From positions 1,054,001 to 1,118,000 of the forward strand of contig NZ_CP107020.1 of assembly GCF_025725725.1 (NCBI RefSeq): a stretch of DNA of 64,000 nt, written 5' to 3'. Below, piece after piece: positions 11,030-20,053 of this stretch (position 1 is its first letter; each line of letters starts with the position of its first letter). Source of the stretch: Brachybacterium huguangmaarense. GTDB taxonomy: Bacteria > Actinomycetota > Actinomycetes > Actinomycetales > Dermabacteraceae. The translations under genes and the position numbers were made by a program. Below the pieces are notes generated by a model that was not told the DNA's origin, did not search any database, and saw nothing but the letters and a program-made list of their open reading frames with translations.

Positions 11030-11534
11030 CGAGGCGCGTCATCCGGATCTCGCGCAGGTCCTCGAGGCCCGGATCGCGCTTCTCGGCGCCGTCGGGCACG
11101 AAGCCGACCTTGGCGTAGAAGCGCTGGGCGCGCGGATTGGGATCGGCCACCCACAGGTAGGCGGCGCGGTCGCCCAGCAGCTCGGTCACGAGTGCCCGGG
11201 CGGCCCCGCTGCCGTACAGCGCGGTCGCGAGGTTGAGCGCCTGCAGCTCGAGCGGGACCGGCGCGTCGTCGTCGCGGGCGTCGCCGACCAGCAGGAACCC
11301 CGCCGCGGTGCCGCGCGCGTCGCGCGCGATGCGCAGGCGCTCCCGGATCGTCGCGGGGCTCGACGTGGACAGCGTCGCCGTCCACATCTGCTCGCGGCGC
11401 TCACGGGCGGCCTCGTCGAAGAAGGTCGCGGGCAGGAGACCCGCATAGGCCTCGCGCCACGCCTGCACGTGCACCGCCGCGAGCGCGGGCGCGTCGGCGA
11501 GCACGGGCAGGTCGATCGTGAAGCGTGCGGTCAT
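11013..11534 (-). CDS. GNAT family N-acetyltransferase
   Basis: The 173-residue product has the GNAT order. An N-terminal strand-helix contains HVQAWREAYAGLLPA, typical of the RimI-like subgroup. Then come central strands with AAGFLLVGDA, a degenerate acetyl-CoA loop (LYGSGAARALV) and the final NPRAQRFYAKVGF motif. The acceptor substrate is unknown. Its 3' end overlaps the convergent MDR gene by 17 bp. A GATGAT hexamer lies 6 nt before the ATG, and no ribosome site is visible, so a leaderless message is possible. Confidence 0.88.
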   Translation of the reverse strand: MTARFTIDLPVLADAPALAAVHVQAWREAYAGLLPATFFDEAARERREQMWTATLSTSSPATIRERLRIARDARGTAAGFLLVGDARDDDAPVPLELQALNLATALYGSGAARALVTELLGDRAAYLWVADPNPRAQRFYAKVGFVPDGAEKRDPGLEDLREIRMTRLVTSRS

Positions 11535-11555
11535 CGCTCGATCATCGCAGGTGCC

Positions 11556-11786
11556 TCACGCGGGCAGCGGGGCGAGCACGCCGCGGCGCGGCCGCTGATG
11601 GCGCCCGGCTGTGCGGTGGGCCCGGCGGGCGCGGGCGCGGGCGTCCGCCGCCTCGACGAGGGCGAGCTCGTGCTCGTGGGCGGCGGTGCGCTCGGCGCGG
11701 ATCGCGCGGAGCCGGGCGAGGGCCTCGGGATCGCCGAGGGACTCATCGAGCGGACGGTAGACGATGGGGGCGGTGGTGGTGGTCAT
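11556..11786 (-). CDS. Small basic protein, function unknown
   Basis: The predicted product is 76 residues. The first part (MTTTTAPIVYRPLDESLGD) is followed by an alanine/arginine-rich helix of about 30 residues and a strongly basic tail (RARRAHRTAGRHQRPRR). The ATG is preceded by GGGAGG with 8 nt spacing, which supports a real gene. It reads in the same direction as pdxH and lies 179 bp downstream of it. No family is recognised; similar short basic ORFs are common in actinobacteria. Confidence 0.55.
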   Translation of the reverse strand: MTTTTAPIVYRPLDESLGDPEALARLRAIRAERTAAHEHELALVEAADARARARRAHRTAGRHQRPRRGVLAPLPA

Positions 11787-11965
11787 GGCGGGAGCCTCCC
11801 TCTCGGGGTTGTGAGCGCGGGTCGCCGGGACCTGTGCGGCCCCTGTGCCCGTGCCTCGTGCGCTGATGACTCCACGATCCGGCCTCGGGCCGCCGCCCTG
11901 CGTCCCCCTGCCGACGTGAGCGCCTCCACCCCCGGGTGGATCCGTGCCGTCGCGGGTGCGACCGC

Positions 11966-12694
11966 CTACGGCTGCAGGCGCACGACCCGCCACGCGCCCT
12001 GCTCGGCCTCCCGCTCGAACACGATGCGGTCGTGCAGGCGCCCGTGGCGCCCCTGCCAGAACTCCACCCGGTCGGGCACGAGGCGATAGCCGCCCCAGTG
12101 CGGCGGCCGGGGGATCGGCGCGTCGGAGGCGAAGCGCGCCTCGGCCTCGGCGTAGCGCGCGTCCAGCGCCGCCCGCGAGGCGACGGGACGCGACTGGTCC
12201 GAGGCCCATGCGCCGAGCTGCGAGGCCCGGGGCCGCGAGTCCCAGTACGCGTCGGCCTCGGCGGCGGACGCGTCCTCGACGCGCCCGTCGATCCGCACCT
12301 GACGCTGGAGCGGGTACCACGGCAGCAGCACGCTCGCCCACGCGTCGGCCGCGAGCTCGCGGCCCTTGGCGGAGTCCTTGTTCGTGTAGACCACGACGCC
12401 GCGCTCGTCCCACGCCTTCATGAGCACCGTGCGCGATCGCGGGCGCGGCACGTCGCCCGTCAGGTCGACCGTCGAGAGCACGACGGCGCTCGGCTCGGGC
12501 AGGTCGCCCACTTCGTCGCGGCGCGCGAACGCCTCCTCGAGCCAGCGCGAGAACAGGGGGAAGGGGGAGGGCCCCTCGGCGTCGGCCGCCGCGGCGATCG
12601 CCTCGTCCGCGAGCGCCCCCGCCCCGTAGTCGATGCGTTCGGCCGCGAGGCGCCGTCGACGCCGGGACTCCTCCTCGGCGGGTGTGCTCGTCAT
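11966..12694 (-). CDS. pdxH: Pyridoxamine 5'-phosphate oxidase
   Basis: It oxidises pyridoxamine or pyridoxine 5'-phosphate to pyridoxal 5'-phosphate using FMN and oxygen. The 242-residue protein shows the FMN-binding core RPRSRTVLMKAWDERG and VVYTNKDSAKGREL, then the dimer segments LLPWYPLQRQVRIDG and SRPRASQLGAWASDQS, and the invariant RLQP end. The ATG at 12694 lies 6 nt after a TACGAT box and has no ribosome site, which indicates a leaderless mRNA; the frame is open further upstream but that part is not conserved. It is divergent from the peptide transporter operon. Confidence 0.95.
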   Translation of the reverse strand: MTSTPAEEESRRRRRLAAERIDYGAGALADEAIAAAADAEGPSPFPLFSRWLEEAFARRDEVGDLPEPSAVVLSTVDLTGDVPRPRSRTVLMKAWDERGVVVYTNKDSAKGRELAADAWASVLLPWYPLQRQVRIDGRVEDASAAEADAYWDSRPRASQLGAWASDQSRPVASRAALDARYAEAEARFASDAPIPRPPHWGGYRLVPDRVEFWQGRHGRLHDRIVFEREAEQGAWRVVRLQP

Positions 12695-12882
12695 GGCCCG
12701 ATCGTAGGGCGGGACGGCGGGACGCGTATGTCGCAGGTCACGGTTCGGCCACACATCGCAGGTGCTCCTCGGAACCCCCACGGAGGGCTGAGGGCCGGTG
12801 CTACCTTCCCGGCAACCCGATCGGGCCTCGTGGAGGTCCGACCCGCCGTCGGCGGGAACCGCATCCCACCGAGAGGTCCCTC

Positions 12883-14520
12883 ATGTTCGACGCCGCCTTC
12901 ACCCCTCGCCGCCGCACGGTCCTGCTGTCGCTGGCCGGGCTCCCCGTCCTGCTGACCGCATGCGCCCAGACCTCGGAGGACGGCGGGAGCGACGGCGGCG
13001 GCTCGGGCGACGGCCTCACGGCCGGCACGACCGACAAGGTGACCGCGCTGGATCCCGCGGGCGCCTACGACAACGGCTCGTCGATGGTCTGGACCCAGTG
13101 CTACGGGTACCTGCTCAACACCGAGATCGGCTCGACGGACGGCGTGCCCAAGCCCGACCTCGCCGACACGGCCGAGTTCACGGGCGACGCCGAGTACACG
13201 GTGACCCTCAAGGACGGCCTGACCTTCGCCAACGGCAACCCCATCACCGCCAAGGACGTCAAGCACACGTTCGACCGCCAGCTCGCGATCGCGGACCCCA
13301 ACGGCCCCTCGAGCCTGCTCGCGAACCTCGACTCGGTCGAGGCCGTCGACGACTCGACGGCCGTCTTCCACCTCAAGGAGGGCAAGGACCAGACCTTCCC
13401 CTACGTCCTGTCGAGCCCCGCCGGCCCCATCGTCGACGCGAGCGTCTTCCCCGCCGACGCGATCCTCCCCGACGCCGACATCGTCAAGGCCAAGGCCTTC
13501 AGCGGGCCGTACCAGATCGCGTCGTTCAAGCTCAACGAGCTCGTCTCCTACGAGGCCTTCGACGGCTACAAGGGCCTGTACGGCGCGCCGAAGACGCCGA
13601 GCATCTCGACGACCTACTACGCCGACGCCAACAACATGAAGCTCGACGTGCAGCAGGGCAACGTCGACGTCGTCTACCGCTCCCTGTCGGCGACCGACGT
13701 CGAGTCGCTCAAGAAGGACGGCAAGGTCACCGTGCACGACGGCCCGGGCGGCGAGATCCGCTACATCGTCTTCAACTTCGACACGATGCCCTACGGGGCG
13801 AAGACCGCCGAGGCGGATCCCGCGAAGGCGCAGGCGGTGCGCCAGGCCGCGGCCGACCTGATCGACCGCGCCGCGATCGCCAAGGACGTCTACAAGGACA
13901 CCTACACCCCGCTGTTCGGCTACATCCCCGACGGCCTGCCCGGCGCCGGCACCCAGTTCAAGGACGACTACGGCGACGGCCAGGGCGGACCCGACGCCGC
14001 CACGGCGAAGTCCCGCCTGGACGCGGCGGGCGTCGCGGTCCCGGTCAAGCTGTCGCTGCAGTACAACCCGGACCACTACGGCGAGTCCTCGGGCGACGAG
14101 TACGCGGCCGTGAAGTCCCAGCTCGAGGCCGACGGGCTGTTCCAGGTCGACCTGCAGTCCACGGAGTGGGTCCAGTACTCCAAGGACCGCACGAGCGACG
14201 TCTACCCCGCCTACCAGCTCGGCTGGTTCCCGGACTACTCCGACGCCGACAACTACCTCTCGCCGTTCTTCATCACGGACAACTTCCTCGCCAACCACTA
14301 CGCGGACCCGCAGGTCGACCAGCTGGTGGCCCAGCAGCGCTCGACCGAGGACCCCGCGGCCCGCGAGGCGCTGTTCCAGCAGATCCAGGACATCGTCTCG
14401 ACGGCCGTCTCCACGATCCCGCTGCTCCAGGGCTCCCAGATCGCGGTCTCGGGCGCGGACCTGCAGGGCGTGACCCTGGACTCGTCCTTCAAGTTCCGCT
14501 ACGTGCCGCTGTCGAAGTGA
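12883..14520 (+). CDS. Peptide ABC transporter substrate-binding lipoprotein
   Basis: A 545-residue family 5 solute-binding protein (DppA/OppA-like) that captures oligopeptides or similar solutes outside the cell. The signal peptide ends in the lipobox LLTAC with lipid-modified Cys27, followed by a Ser/Gly-rich linker. Family segments follow: LKDGLTFANGNPITAKDVKHTF, and WFPDYSDADNYLSPFF near the end. GAGAGG lies 6 nt before the ATG. It leads a four-gene operon whose members overlap or nearly touch. A CCCGCC-GTC-GGCGGG hairpin (12842-12856) lies in the probable 5' untranslated region, and TACCTT at 12802-12807 is a -10 candidate. Confidence 0.95.
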   Translation: MFDAAFTPRRRTVLLSLAGLPVLLTACAQTSEDGGSDGGGSGDGLTAGTTDKVTALDPAGAYDNGSSMVWTQCYGYLLNTEIGSTDGVPKPDLADTAEFTGDAEYTVTLKDGLTFANGNPITAKDVKHTFDRQLAIADPNGPSSLLANLDSVEAVDDSTAVFHLKEGKDQTFPYVLSSPAGPIVDASVFPADAILPDADIVKAKAFSGPYQIASFKLNELVSYEAFDGYKGLYGAPKTPSISTTYYADANNMKLDVQQGNVDVVYRSLSATDVESLKKDGKVTVHDGPGGEIRYIVFNFDTMPYGAKTAEADPAKAQAVRQAAADLIDRAAIAKDVYKDTYTPLFGYIPDGLPGAGTQFKDDYGDGQGGPDAATAKSRLDAAGVAVPVKLSLQYNPDHYGESSGDEYAAVKSQLEADGLFQVDLQSTEWVQYSKDRTSDVYPAYQLGWFPDYSDADNYLSPFFITDNFLANHYADPQVDQLVAQQRSTEDPAAREALFQQIQDIVSTAVSTIPLLQGSQIAVSGADLQGVTLDSSFKFRYVPLSK

Positions 14521-15617
14521 GCACCGCGACTGCGCCGGAGGCACCGGCCGCTCCGGGCGGCGCCTCCGGCCCCGCTCCGCGCGCGCGAGGCCGGGGCGGG
14601 GGACTGGGACGGTACGTCCTGGTGCGCTTCCTCCTGATCATCCCGACGGTCTTCATCCTCATGACCGTCGTGTTCTTCCTGATGCGCATCACGGGCGACC
14701 CGATCACGGCCGCCCAGGGCGGCCGCCTGACCCCGGCGGAGCTGGCCCGGCGCCGGGCCGAGGCGGGGTACGACCGGCCCCTGATCGTGCAGTACCTCGA
14801 ATACCTCGGGCGCGTGGTGCGCGGGGACTTCGGGGAGACCTACACCGACCACACGCCGATCACGCAGCTGCTCGTCACGTACGGCTCGGCGACCGCCGAG
14901 CTCGTCCTCTACGCGGTCGTCGTGGCCCTCGTGCTCGGCGTGCCGCTGGGCATGCTGGCCGCGCGCTTCCGCGACCGCTGGCCCGACGCGCTGCTGCGGA
15001 TCCTCGCGATCCTCGGCTACGCGACGCCGGTGTTCTTCGTCGGCCTGCTGCTCAAGCTCGTGTTCTCGGTGCAGCTGGGATGGCTCCCCGTCGCGGGCCG
15101 CATCTCGAGCCGCGGCGAGCTGACGATGGGGCGGATCACCAACCCCTCGCCGTTCTACCTGCTCGACGCGGTGCGCCTGGGCGACGGGGCCCTCATCGGG
15201 GACGTGCTGAGCCATGCCGTGCTGCCTGCGATCGCGCTCGGCCTGCTCACGGGCGGCGTGTTCCTGCGCCTGGTCCGCACCAACCTGATCGGCACCCTCG
15301 AGATGCCCTACGTGGACTCGGCCCGCTCCCGCGGCGTCCCGGAGCCGCGCCTGGTGACGCGGCACGCGCTGCGGCCCGCCCTGATCCCGATCGTGACCGT
15401 GATGGGGATGCAGATCGCGATGATGCTGGGCGGCGCCGTCCTGACCGAGACCACGTTCGAGTGGAAGGGCCTGGGCTACATGCTGGCCCAGTACATGCAG
15501 GCCCGCGACTACGTGGCCGTGCAGGGCATCGTCATGCTGCTCGCCGTGATCGTCGCGATCTCCAACTTCCTCGTCGACGTGATCGCCGCGCTCATCGACC
15601 CCCGCGTGAGGTACTGA
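14517..15617 (+). CDS. Peptide ABC transporter permease, DppB type
   Basis: A 366-residue inner-membrane permease with six predicted membrane segments, starting at VLVRFLLIIPTVFILMTVVFFLM. The first periplasmic loop carries the family's extracytoplasmic pattern (RPLIVQYLEYLGRVVRGDFGETY). The ATPase-contact EAA-like loop is DSARSRGVPEPRLVTRHALRPAL. The GTG start overlaps the stop of the binding protein (GTGA). An N-terminal Ala/Pro/Gly-rich cytoplasmic tail of about 35 residues is longer than usual. Confidence 0.94.
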   Translation: MSTATAPEAPAAPGGASGPAPRARGRGGGLGRYVLVRFLLIIPTVFILMTVVFFLMRITGDPITAAQGGRLTPAELARRRAEAGYDRPLIVQYLEYLGRVVRGDFGETYTDHTPITQLLVTYGSATAELVLYAVVVALVLGVPLGMLAARFRDRWPDALLRILAILGYATPVFFVGLLLKLVFSVQLGWLPVAGRISSRGELTMGRITNPSPFYLLDAVRLGDGALIGDVLSHAVLPAIALGLLTGGVFLRLVRTNLIGTLEMPYVDSARSRGVPEPRLVTRHALRPALIPIVTVMGMQIAMMLGGAVLTETTFEWKGLGYMLAQYMQARDYVAVQGIVMLLAVIVAISNFLVDVIAALIDPRVRY

Positions 15618-15618
15618 G

Positions 15619-16677
15619 ATGACCCTCTCGAACCCCCTGCCCCCGGGCGAGGAGAACGGCGCGCGCGACCTCGGCCTCGAGGCCGAGGGCGCCCAGGCCG
15701 TCGACCAGGCCCGCCGGCCCTGGTACCTGCGTCTGCCGATCGTCAGCCACCTGCGCCGGAGCGTCGGCCTCCAGCGCCTCATGCTCGTGGTCGGCCTCGT
15801 GCTCGTCGTCGGGCTCCTGCTGACGGCCCTGCTGGCCCCGCTCGTGGCCCCGTACTCGTACGGCGCCACGAGCGCCGACGGCGCCTCCTTCGGGACCCAG
15901 CTCCCGCCCGGCACCCCGGGACACCTGCTGGGCACGACCGTGTCGGGCTTCGACGTGCTCTCCCGCGTCATCTGGGGCACCCGCACCGCGGTCCTGGTGA
16001 TGGCGTGCGCCGTCGTCGCCTCGATCTTCGTGGGCGTCGCGCTCGGCCTCCTCTCCGGCTACGTCGGCGGCTGGCTCGACCGGGTCCTCGTCATGCTGGC
16101 CGATGCCGTGTACGCCTTCCCCTCGCTGCTGCTCGCGATCGTCATGTCGATCGCGATCACGCGCGGCCAGTCGAGCATGTGGGGCGGCATCCTCGCCGCG
16201 GCGATCTCGATCACCGTCGTGTTCGTGCCGCAGTACTTCCGGGTGATCCGCGCGGAGGTCGTGCGCCTGAAGGCCGAGCCCTTCGTGGAGGCCGCCAAGG
16301 TGGTCGGCACGGGCCACGTGCGCATCATGGGCACGCACCTGCTGCGGAACGCGACCCGCACCCTCCCGCTGATCTTCACGCTGAACTGCTCCGAGGCGAT
16401 CCTCACGCTCGCCGGGCTCGGCTTCCTCGGCTTCGGCATCGAGCCGACGACGGCCTCGGAGTGGGGCTACGACCTCAACCGGGCCATGGCCGACGCGACG
16501 TCGGGCATCTGGTGGACGGGCCTGTTCCCGGGCCTCGCGATCGTGCTGGCCGTGCTCGGGGTGACCCTCGTGGGCGAGTCCGTCAACGACCTGAACGACC
16601 CGCGCCTGCGCACCCGACGACGGCGCCGCGCCGTGCGGCCCGCCGTGGGCCCCGATGCCGAGGAGGCACGCGCATGA
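15619..16677 (+). CDS. Peptide ABC transporter permease, DppC type
   Basis: A 352-residue permease partner of the DppB-type protein. A cytoplasmic N-terminus leads to a first membrane segment (LMLVVGLVLVVGLLLTALLAPLV), then the periplasmic GTTVSGFDVLSRVIWGTRTAV motif typical of DppC/OppC, and five more segments. The EAA loop is EAAKVVGTGHVRIMGTHLLRNA. The start lies 1 bp after the dppB stop and the stop overlaps the ATPase start (ATGA). A basic tail (RTRRRRRAVRP) ends it. Confidence 0.94.
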   Translation: MTLSNPLPPGEENGARDLGLEAEGAQAVDQARRPWYLRLPIVSHLRRSVGLQRLMLVVGLVLVVGLLLTALLAPLVAPYSYGATSADGASFGTQLPPGTPGHLLGTTVSGFDVLSRVIWGTRTAVLVMACAVVASIFVGVALGLLSGYVGGWLDRVLVMLADAVYAFPSLLLAIVMSIAITRGQSSMWGGILAAAISITVVFVPQYFRVIRAEVVRLKAEPFVEAAKVVGTGHVRIMGTHLLRNATRTLPLIFTLNCSEAILTLAGLGFLGFGIEPTTASEWGYDLNRAMADATSGIWWTGLFPGLAIVLAVLGVTLVGESVNDLNDPRLRTRRRRRAVRPAVGPDAEEARA

Positions 16678-18383
16678 CCGAGCCCTCGACCGCGCCCGAG
16701 CAGGTCGGCGTGCCGCGCCTGTCGATCCGCGGGCTCGACGTCACCTTCGCGACCGACGGCGGCGACGTGCACGCCGTCGACGGCGTGAGCTTCGAGGTCG
16801 CGCCCGGGCGGATCCTCGCCCTCGTCGGCGAGTCCGGCTCGGGCAAGTCCGTGACGGCACGATCGATCCTGGGGCTGCTGCCCGAGACCGCGACCGCGTC
16901 GGGCGCCGTGCTCGTCTCCGGCACCGACGTGGTGGGGCTGTCCGGGTCCCGGCTGCGGGCGCTGCGCGGCGAGGACGTGTCGATGGTCTTCCAGGAGCCC
17001 TCGAGCGCGCTGAACCCGGTGTTCCCGATCTGGTGGCAGATGGGGGAGGGCCTGCGCGCGCACGAGCCCCGGATCTCCCGCAAGCAGATCCGCGCGCGCA
17101 CGATCGAGGCGCTCGAGTCGGTCGGCATCCCGGACGCGGCCGAGCGCATCGACCGCTTCCCGCACGAGTTCTCCGGGGGCCAGAAGCAGCGGATCATGAT
17201 CGCCATGGCCCTCGCCCTCGGCGCGGAGCTGATCGTCGCCGACGAGCCCACGACGGCTCTCGACGTCACCGTGCAGGCGGAGATCCTCGAGCTGCTGCGC
17301 GACGTGCGGGACCGCTTCGGCACGTCGATCATCGTCATCACGCACAACATGGGCGTCGTCGCGGACCTCGCCGACGAGGTCGCCGTCATGTACCGCGGGC
17401 GCGTGATCGAGCGCGCCGAGGTGCACGAGCTGTTCGCCCACCCCCGCGAGGAGTACACACGCGCCCTGCTCGGCGCCGTGCCGCATCTGGGCCGCGACTC
17501 GGCGTGGACGGCGCTCTCGGAGCCCGAGCGCGACGCGCTCGGCACGGCCGAGCCCGTCGTCGAGGCCCGGGATCTCGTGATCGAGTACCCCGGGCGCCTG
17601 GGGCGCGCGCCCTTCCGCGCCGTCACGGGCGTCGACCTCACGATCCGCGCCGGCGAGGTCTACGGGCTCGTGGGCGAGTCGGGCTCCGGCAAGACGACGA
17701 TCGGCCGCGCCATCGCGGGGCTCGAGCGGGTCACGGGCGGCAGCCTGCGCGTGCTCGGGCACGAGATGAACGGCGTCCGGGAGCGCGCGTTCCGCCCCGC
17801 CCGCAAGAGCATCGGCTTCGTGTTCCAGGACCCGGCGACGAGCTTCAACCCGCATCTGACGATCCAGGAGTGCATCGCCGAGCCCCTCGTCGTGCACGAG
17901 AAGGGGCTCCCGACCACGGAGCGCCGGGACCGGGTGCGGGCGCTCCTCGACGCCGTCGAGCTGCCCGGCTCGTACGCGGGACGCTATCCGCACGAGCTGT
18001 CGGGCGGGCAGCGCCAGCGGGTCTCGCTCGCCCGCGCGCTCGTGCTGGACCCCGCCCTCCTGATCGCCGACGAGCCGACGAGCGCGCTCGACGTGTCCGT
18101 CCAGGCCACCGTGCTCGCGCTGTTCCGGCAGCTGCAGTCGCGCCTGGGCTTCGCGGCCCTGTTCATCAGCCACGACCTCGCCGTGGTGGACTCCCTCGCG
18201 CATCGGATCGGCGTCCTGTTCCGCGGCGAGCTCGTGGAGTCCGGCCACGGCCCCGACGTGCTGCAGAACCCGCAGCATGCATACACGCGCAAGCTCATCG
18301 CCTCGCTGCCGGTGCCGGACCCGGTCGAGCAGGCCGAGCGTCGTCGTGCCTTCCGGGAGAGCTGGGGACGGCGCGCGAGCTGA
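16674..18383 (+). CDS. Fused peptide ABC transporter ATPase (DppD-DppF in one chain)
   Basis: This protein drives the peptide transporter by ATP hydrolysis on the cytoplasmic face. In 569 residues it has two complete nucleotide-binding domains. The first has Walker A GESGSGKS at about 52-59, signature FSGGQKQR and Walker B LIVADEPTTALD. The second has GESGSGKT near 333, LSGGQRQR and LLIADEPTSALD. In many bacteria these are two proteins; fusion is common in actinobacteria. The C-terminal Cys-rich oligopeptide ATPase extension is short and lacks clear cysteines. GAGGAG precedes the ATG, which overlaps the permease stop. Confidence 0.95.
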   Translation: MTEPSTAPEQVGVPRLSIRGLDVTFATDGGDVHAVDGVSFEVAPGRILALVGESGSGKSVTARSILGLLPETATASGAVLVSGTDVVGLSGSRLRALRGEDVSMVFQEPSSALNPVFPIWWQMGEGLRAHEPRISRKQIRARTIEALESVGIPDAAERIDRFPHEFSGGQKQRIMIAMALALGAELIVADEPTTALDVTVQAEILELLRDVRDRFGTSIIVITHNMGVVADLADEVAVMYRGRVIERAEVHELFAHPREEYTRALLGAVPHLGRDSAWTALSEPERDALGTAEPVVEARDLVIEYPGRLGRAPFRAVTGVDLTIRAGEVYGLVGESGSGKTTIGRAIAGLERVTGGSLRVLGHEMNGVRERAFRPARKSIGFVFQDPATSFNPHLTIQECIAEPLVVHEKGLPTTERRDRVRALLDAVELPGSYAGRYPHELSGGQRQRVSLARALVLDPALLIADEPTSALDVSVQATVLALFRQLQSRLGFAALFISHDLAVVDSLAHRIGVLFRGELVESGHGPDVLQNPQHAYTRKLIASLPVPDPVEQAERRRAFRESWGRRAS

Positions 18384-18438
18384 GGTCCGCGAGGCTGCCC
18401 GCAGGTCACGATCCGGTAACGGTGAGCTGGGAGCCCCA

Positions 18439-18467
18439 TTGACGCCGGAGCCCGAGGGGACCACTCT
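18439..18467 (+). promoter_or_regulatory. Probable promoter of the permease-Usp unit
   Basis: TTGACG (18439-18444) is followed after exactly 17 bp by CACTCT (18462-18467). Transcription would start near 18474, about 80 nt before the permease ATG. The 170-bp gap after the ABC transporter shows no clear terminator hairpin with a T-run. Confidence 0.55.
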
Positions 18468-18553
18468 GGGGCGGCGACCCGGGGAACCGGTGCCGCTCGA
18501 GCGGAGGGCCCGACGTGCGCCGACGGCGTGCGCACCCCCGGAGAGGAGTCGCC

Positions 18554-20053
18554 ATGAGCGTCCTGCGGCGCAAGAGCATCGAGACGGTCATCCGTCAGGA
18601 TGACGACGAGGGCAGCGAGCACCTCCGCAAGAACCTGCGGGCCCGCGATCTGATCGGCTTCGGCATCGGGATCGTGATCGGCACCGGCATCTTCACCCTG
18701 ACCGGTCTCCAGGCCAAGGAGAACGCCGGCCCCGGCGTCGTCATCTCGTTCCTCATCGCGGGGGCCGTGGCCCTGCTCGCGGCCCTGTGCTACGCCGAGC
18801 TCGCCTCGGCGGTGCCCACGGCCGGCAGCTCGTACACCTACGCCTACTCGACGATCGGCGAGATCTTCGCGTGGATCATCGCGTGGGACCTGATCCTCGA
18901 GTTCGCGCTCGGCGCGGCCGTGGTCGCGCGCGGCTGGTCCGGCTACATCGCGGGCGTGTTCGACCTGCCGTCGGCCTGGTTCTCCGAGGACGGCTCGATC
19001 GTCAACCTCGGCGCGATCTTCATCGCGCTGCTGCTGGGCGGCGTCGCGATCCGCGGCATCCGCGAGTCCAAGTGGGTCACCAACGGGCTCGTCATCATCA
19101 AGGTCGTCGTGTGCGTCTTCGTGATCGCCGTCGGCGCGTTCTACGTCAAGAGCTCCAACCTCGTGCCCTTCATCCCGCCGGCCCAGAAGCCCGAGTCGGC
19201 GCACAGCGGGCTCGCCGCGCCGCTGTGGCAGGCGCTCTCGGGCATCCAGCCCACCGAGTTCGGCTTCGCGGGCGTGCTCGTCGCGGCGGCCGTCGTGTTC
19301 TTCGCGTACTCGGGCTTCGAGGCGGTCGCCAACCTCGGCGAGGAGACCGAGAAGCCCGCGCGCGACATGCCGCGCGGCCTGCTCGGGACCCTCGCCATCT
19401 GCACCCTGCTGTACGTGGGCGTCTGCCTCGTCATCACCGGCATGGTCCACTACTCCCAGCTCAACGAGGGCGACGCCGTGGCCGACGTGTTCTCCCAGGT
19501 CGGCCTCGGCTGGGCCGGGATCCTGGTGGGCATCGCCGCGGTCGCCGGGCTCAGCTCCGTGATCCTCGTGGACATCGTCGCGATGGGCCGCATCGGCTTC
19601 GCGCTCGCCCGCGACGGCCTGATCCCCGGCGTGTTCGCCCGCGTGCACCCGCGCTGGGGCACGCCCATGCTGATCACCGCGCTGACCGTCGCCGCCGTGG
19701 TGATCCTGGCCGGCTTCGTGCCCATCTCGGTGCTCTCGGAGATGGTCAGCATCGGCACCCTGTTCGCCTTCGTCGTGGTGTCGATCGCCGTGGTCGTGCT
19801 GCGGCGCACCGATCCCGACATGAAGCGCCCCTTCCGCACCCCGCTCGTGCCCGTGCTGCCGATCGTGTCGGTGCTGGCCTGCCTGGCCCTCATGGCGAGC
19901 CTCGCCGTCGAGACCTGGCTGCGCTTCCTGGTGTGGCTCGCGATCGGCCTCGTGATCTACGGCATCTACGGCTACCGCCACTCGCGCGTGGGCCGCGCGG
20001 TCGCCGCGGGCGAGCCCGCCCCGGCCGCCGACGAGCTGGAGGAGACGCCGTGA
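18554..20053 (+). CDS. APC-family amino acid permease (cationic amino acid transporter-like)
   Basis: A 499-residue secondary transporter with about 12 membrane segments. The first segment has the APC signature GFGIGIVIGTGIFTLTG, followed by GPGVVISFLIAGAVALLAALCYAELASAVP. It continues with FFAYSGFEAVANLGEETEKPARDMP, which is typical of the CAT/YfnA subgroup that imports cationic or branched amino acids by proton symport. GAGAGGAG lies before the ATG at 18554. It overlaps the following universal stress protein gene (GTGA), a pairing often seen for this transporter group. Confidence 0.93.
   Translation: MSVLRRKSIETVIRQDDDEGSEHLRKNLRARDLIGFGIGIVIGTGIFTLTGLQAKENAGPGVVISFLIAGAVALLAALCYAELASAVPTAGSSYTYAYSTIGEIFAWIIAWDLILEFALGAAVVARGWSGYIAGVFDLPSAWFSEDGSIVNLGAIFIALLLGGVAIRGIRESKWVTNGLVIIKVVVCVFVIAVGAFYVKSSNLVPFIPPAQKPESAHSGLAAPLWQALSGIQPTEFGFAGVLVAAAVVFFAYSGFEAVANLGEETEKPARDMPRGLLGTLAICTLLYVGVCLVITGMVHYSQLNEGDAVADVFSQVGLGWAGILVGIAAVAGLSSVILVDIVAMGRIGFALARDGLIPGVFARVHPRWGTPMLITALTVAAVVILAGFVPISVLSEMVSIGTLFAFVVVSIAVVVLRRTDPDMKRPFRTPLVPVLPIVSVLACLALMASLAVETWLRFLVWLAIGLVIYGIYGYRHSRVGRAVAAGEPAPAADELEETP

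Noticed and set aside
12842-12856. Riboswitch in the leader of the peptide transporter operon
   Set aside because: Only a single 6-bp GC hairpin is present; no conserved aptamer motif was recognised.
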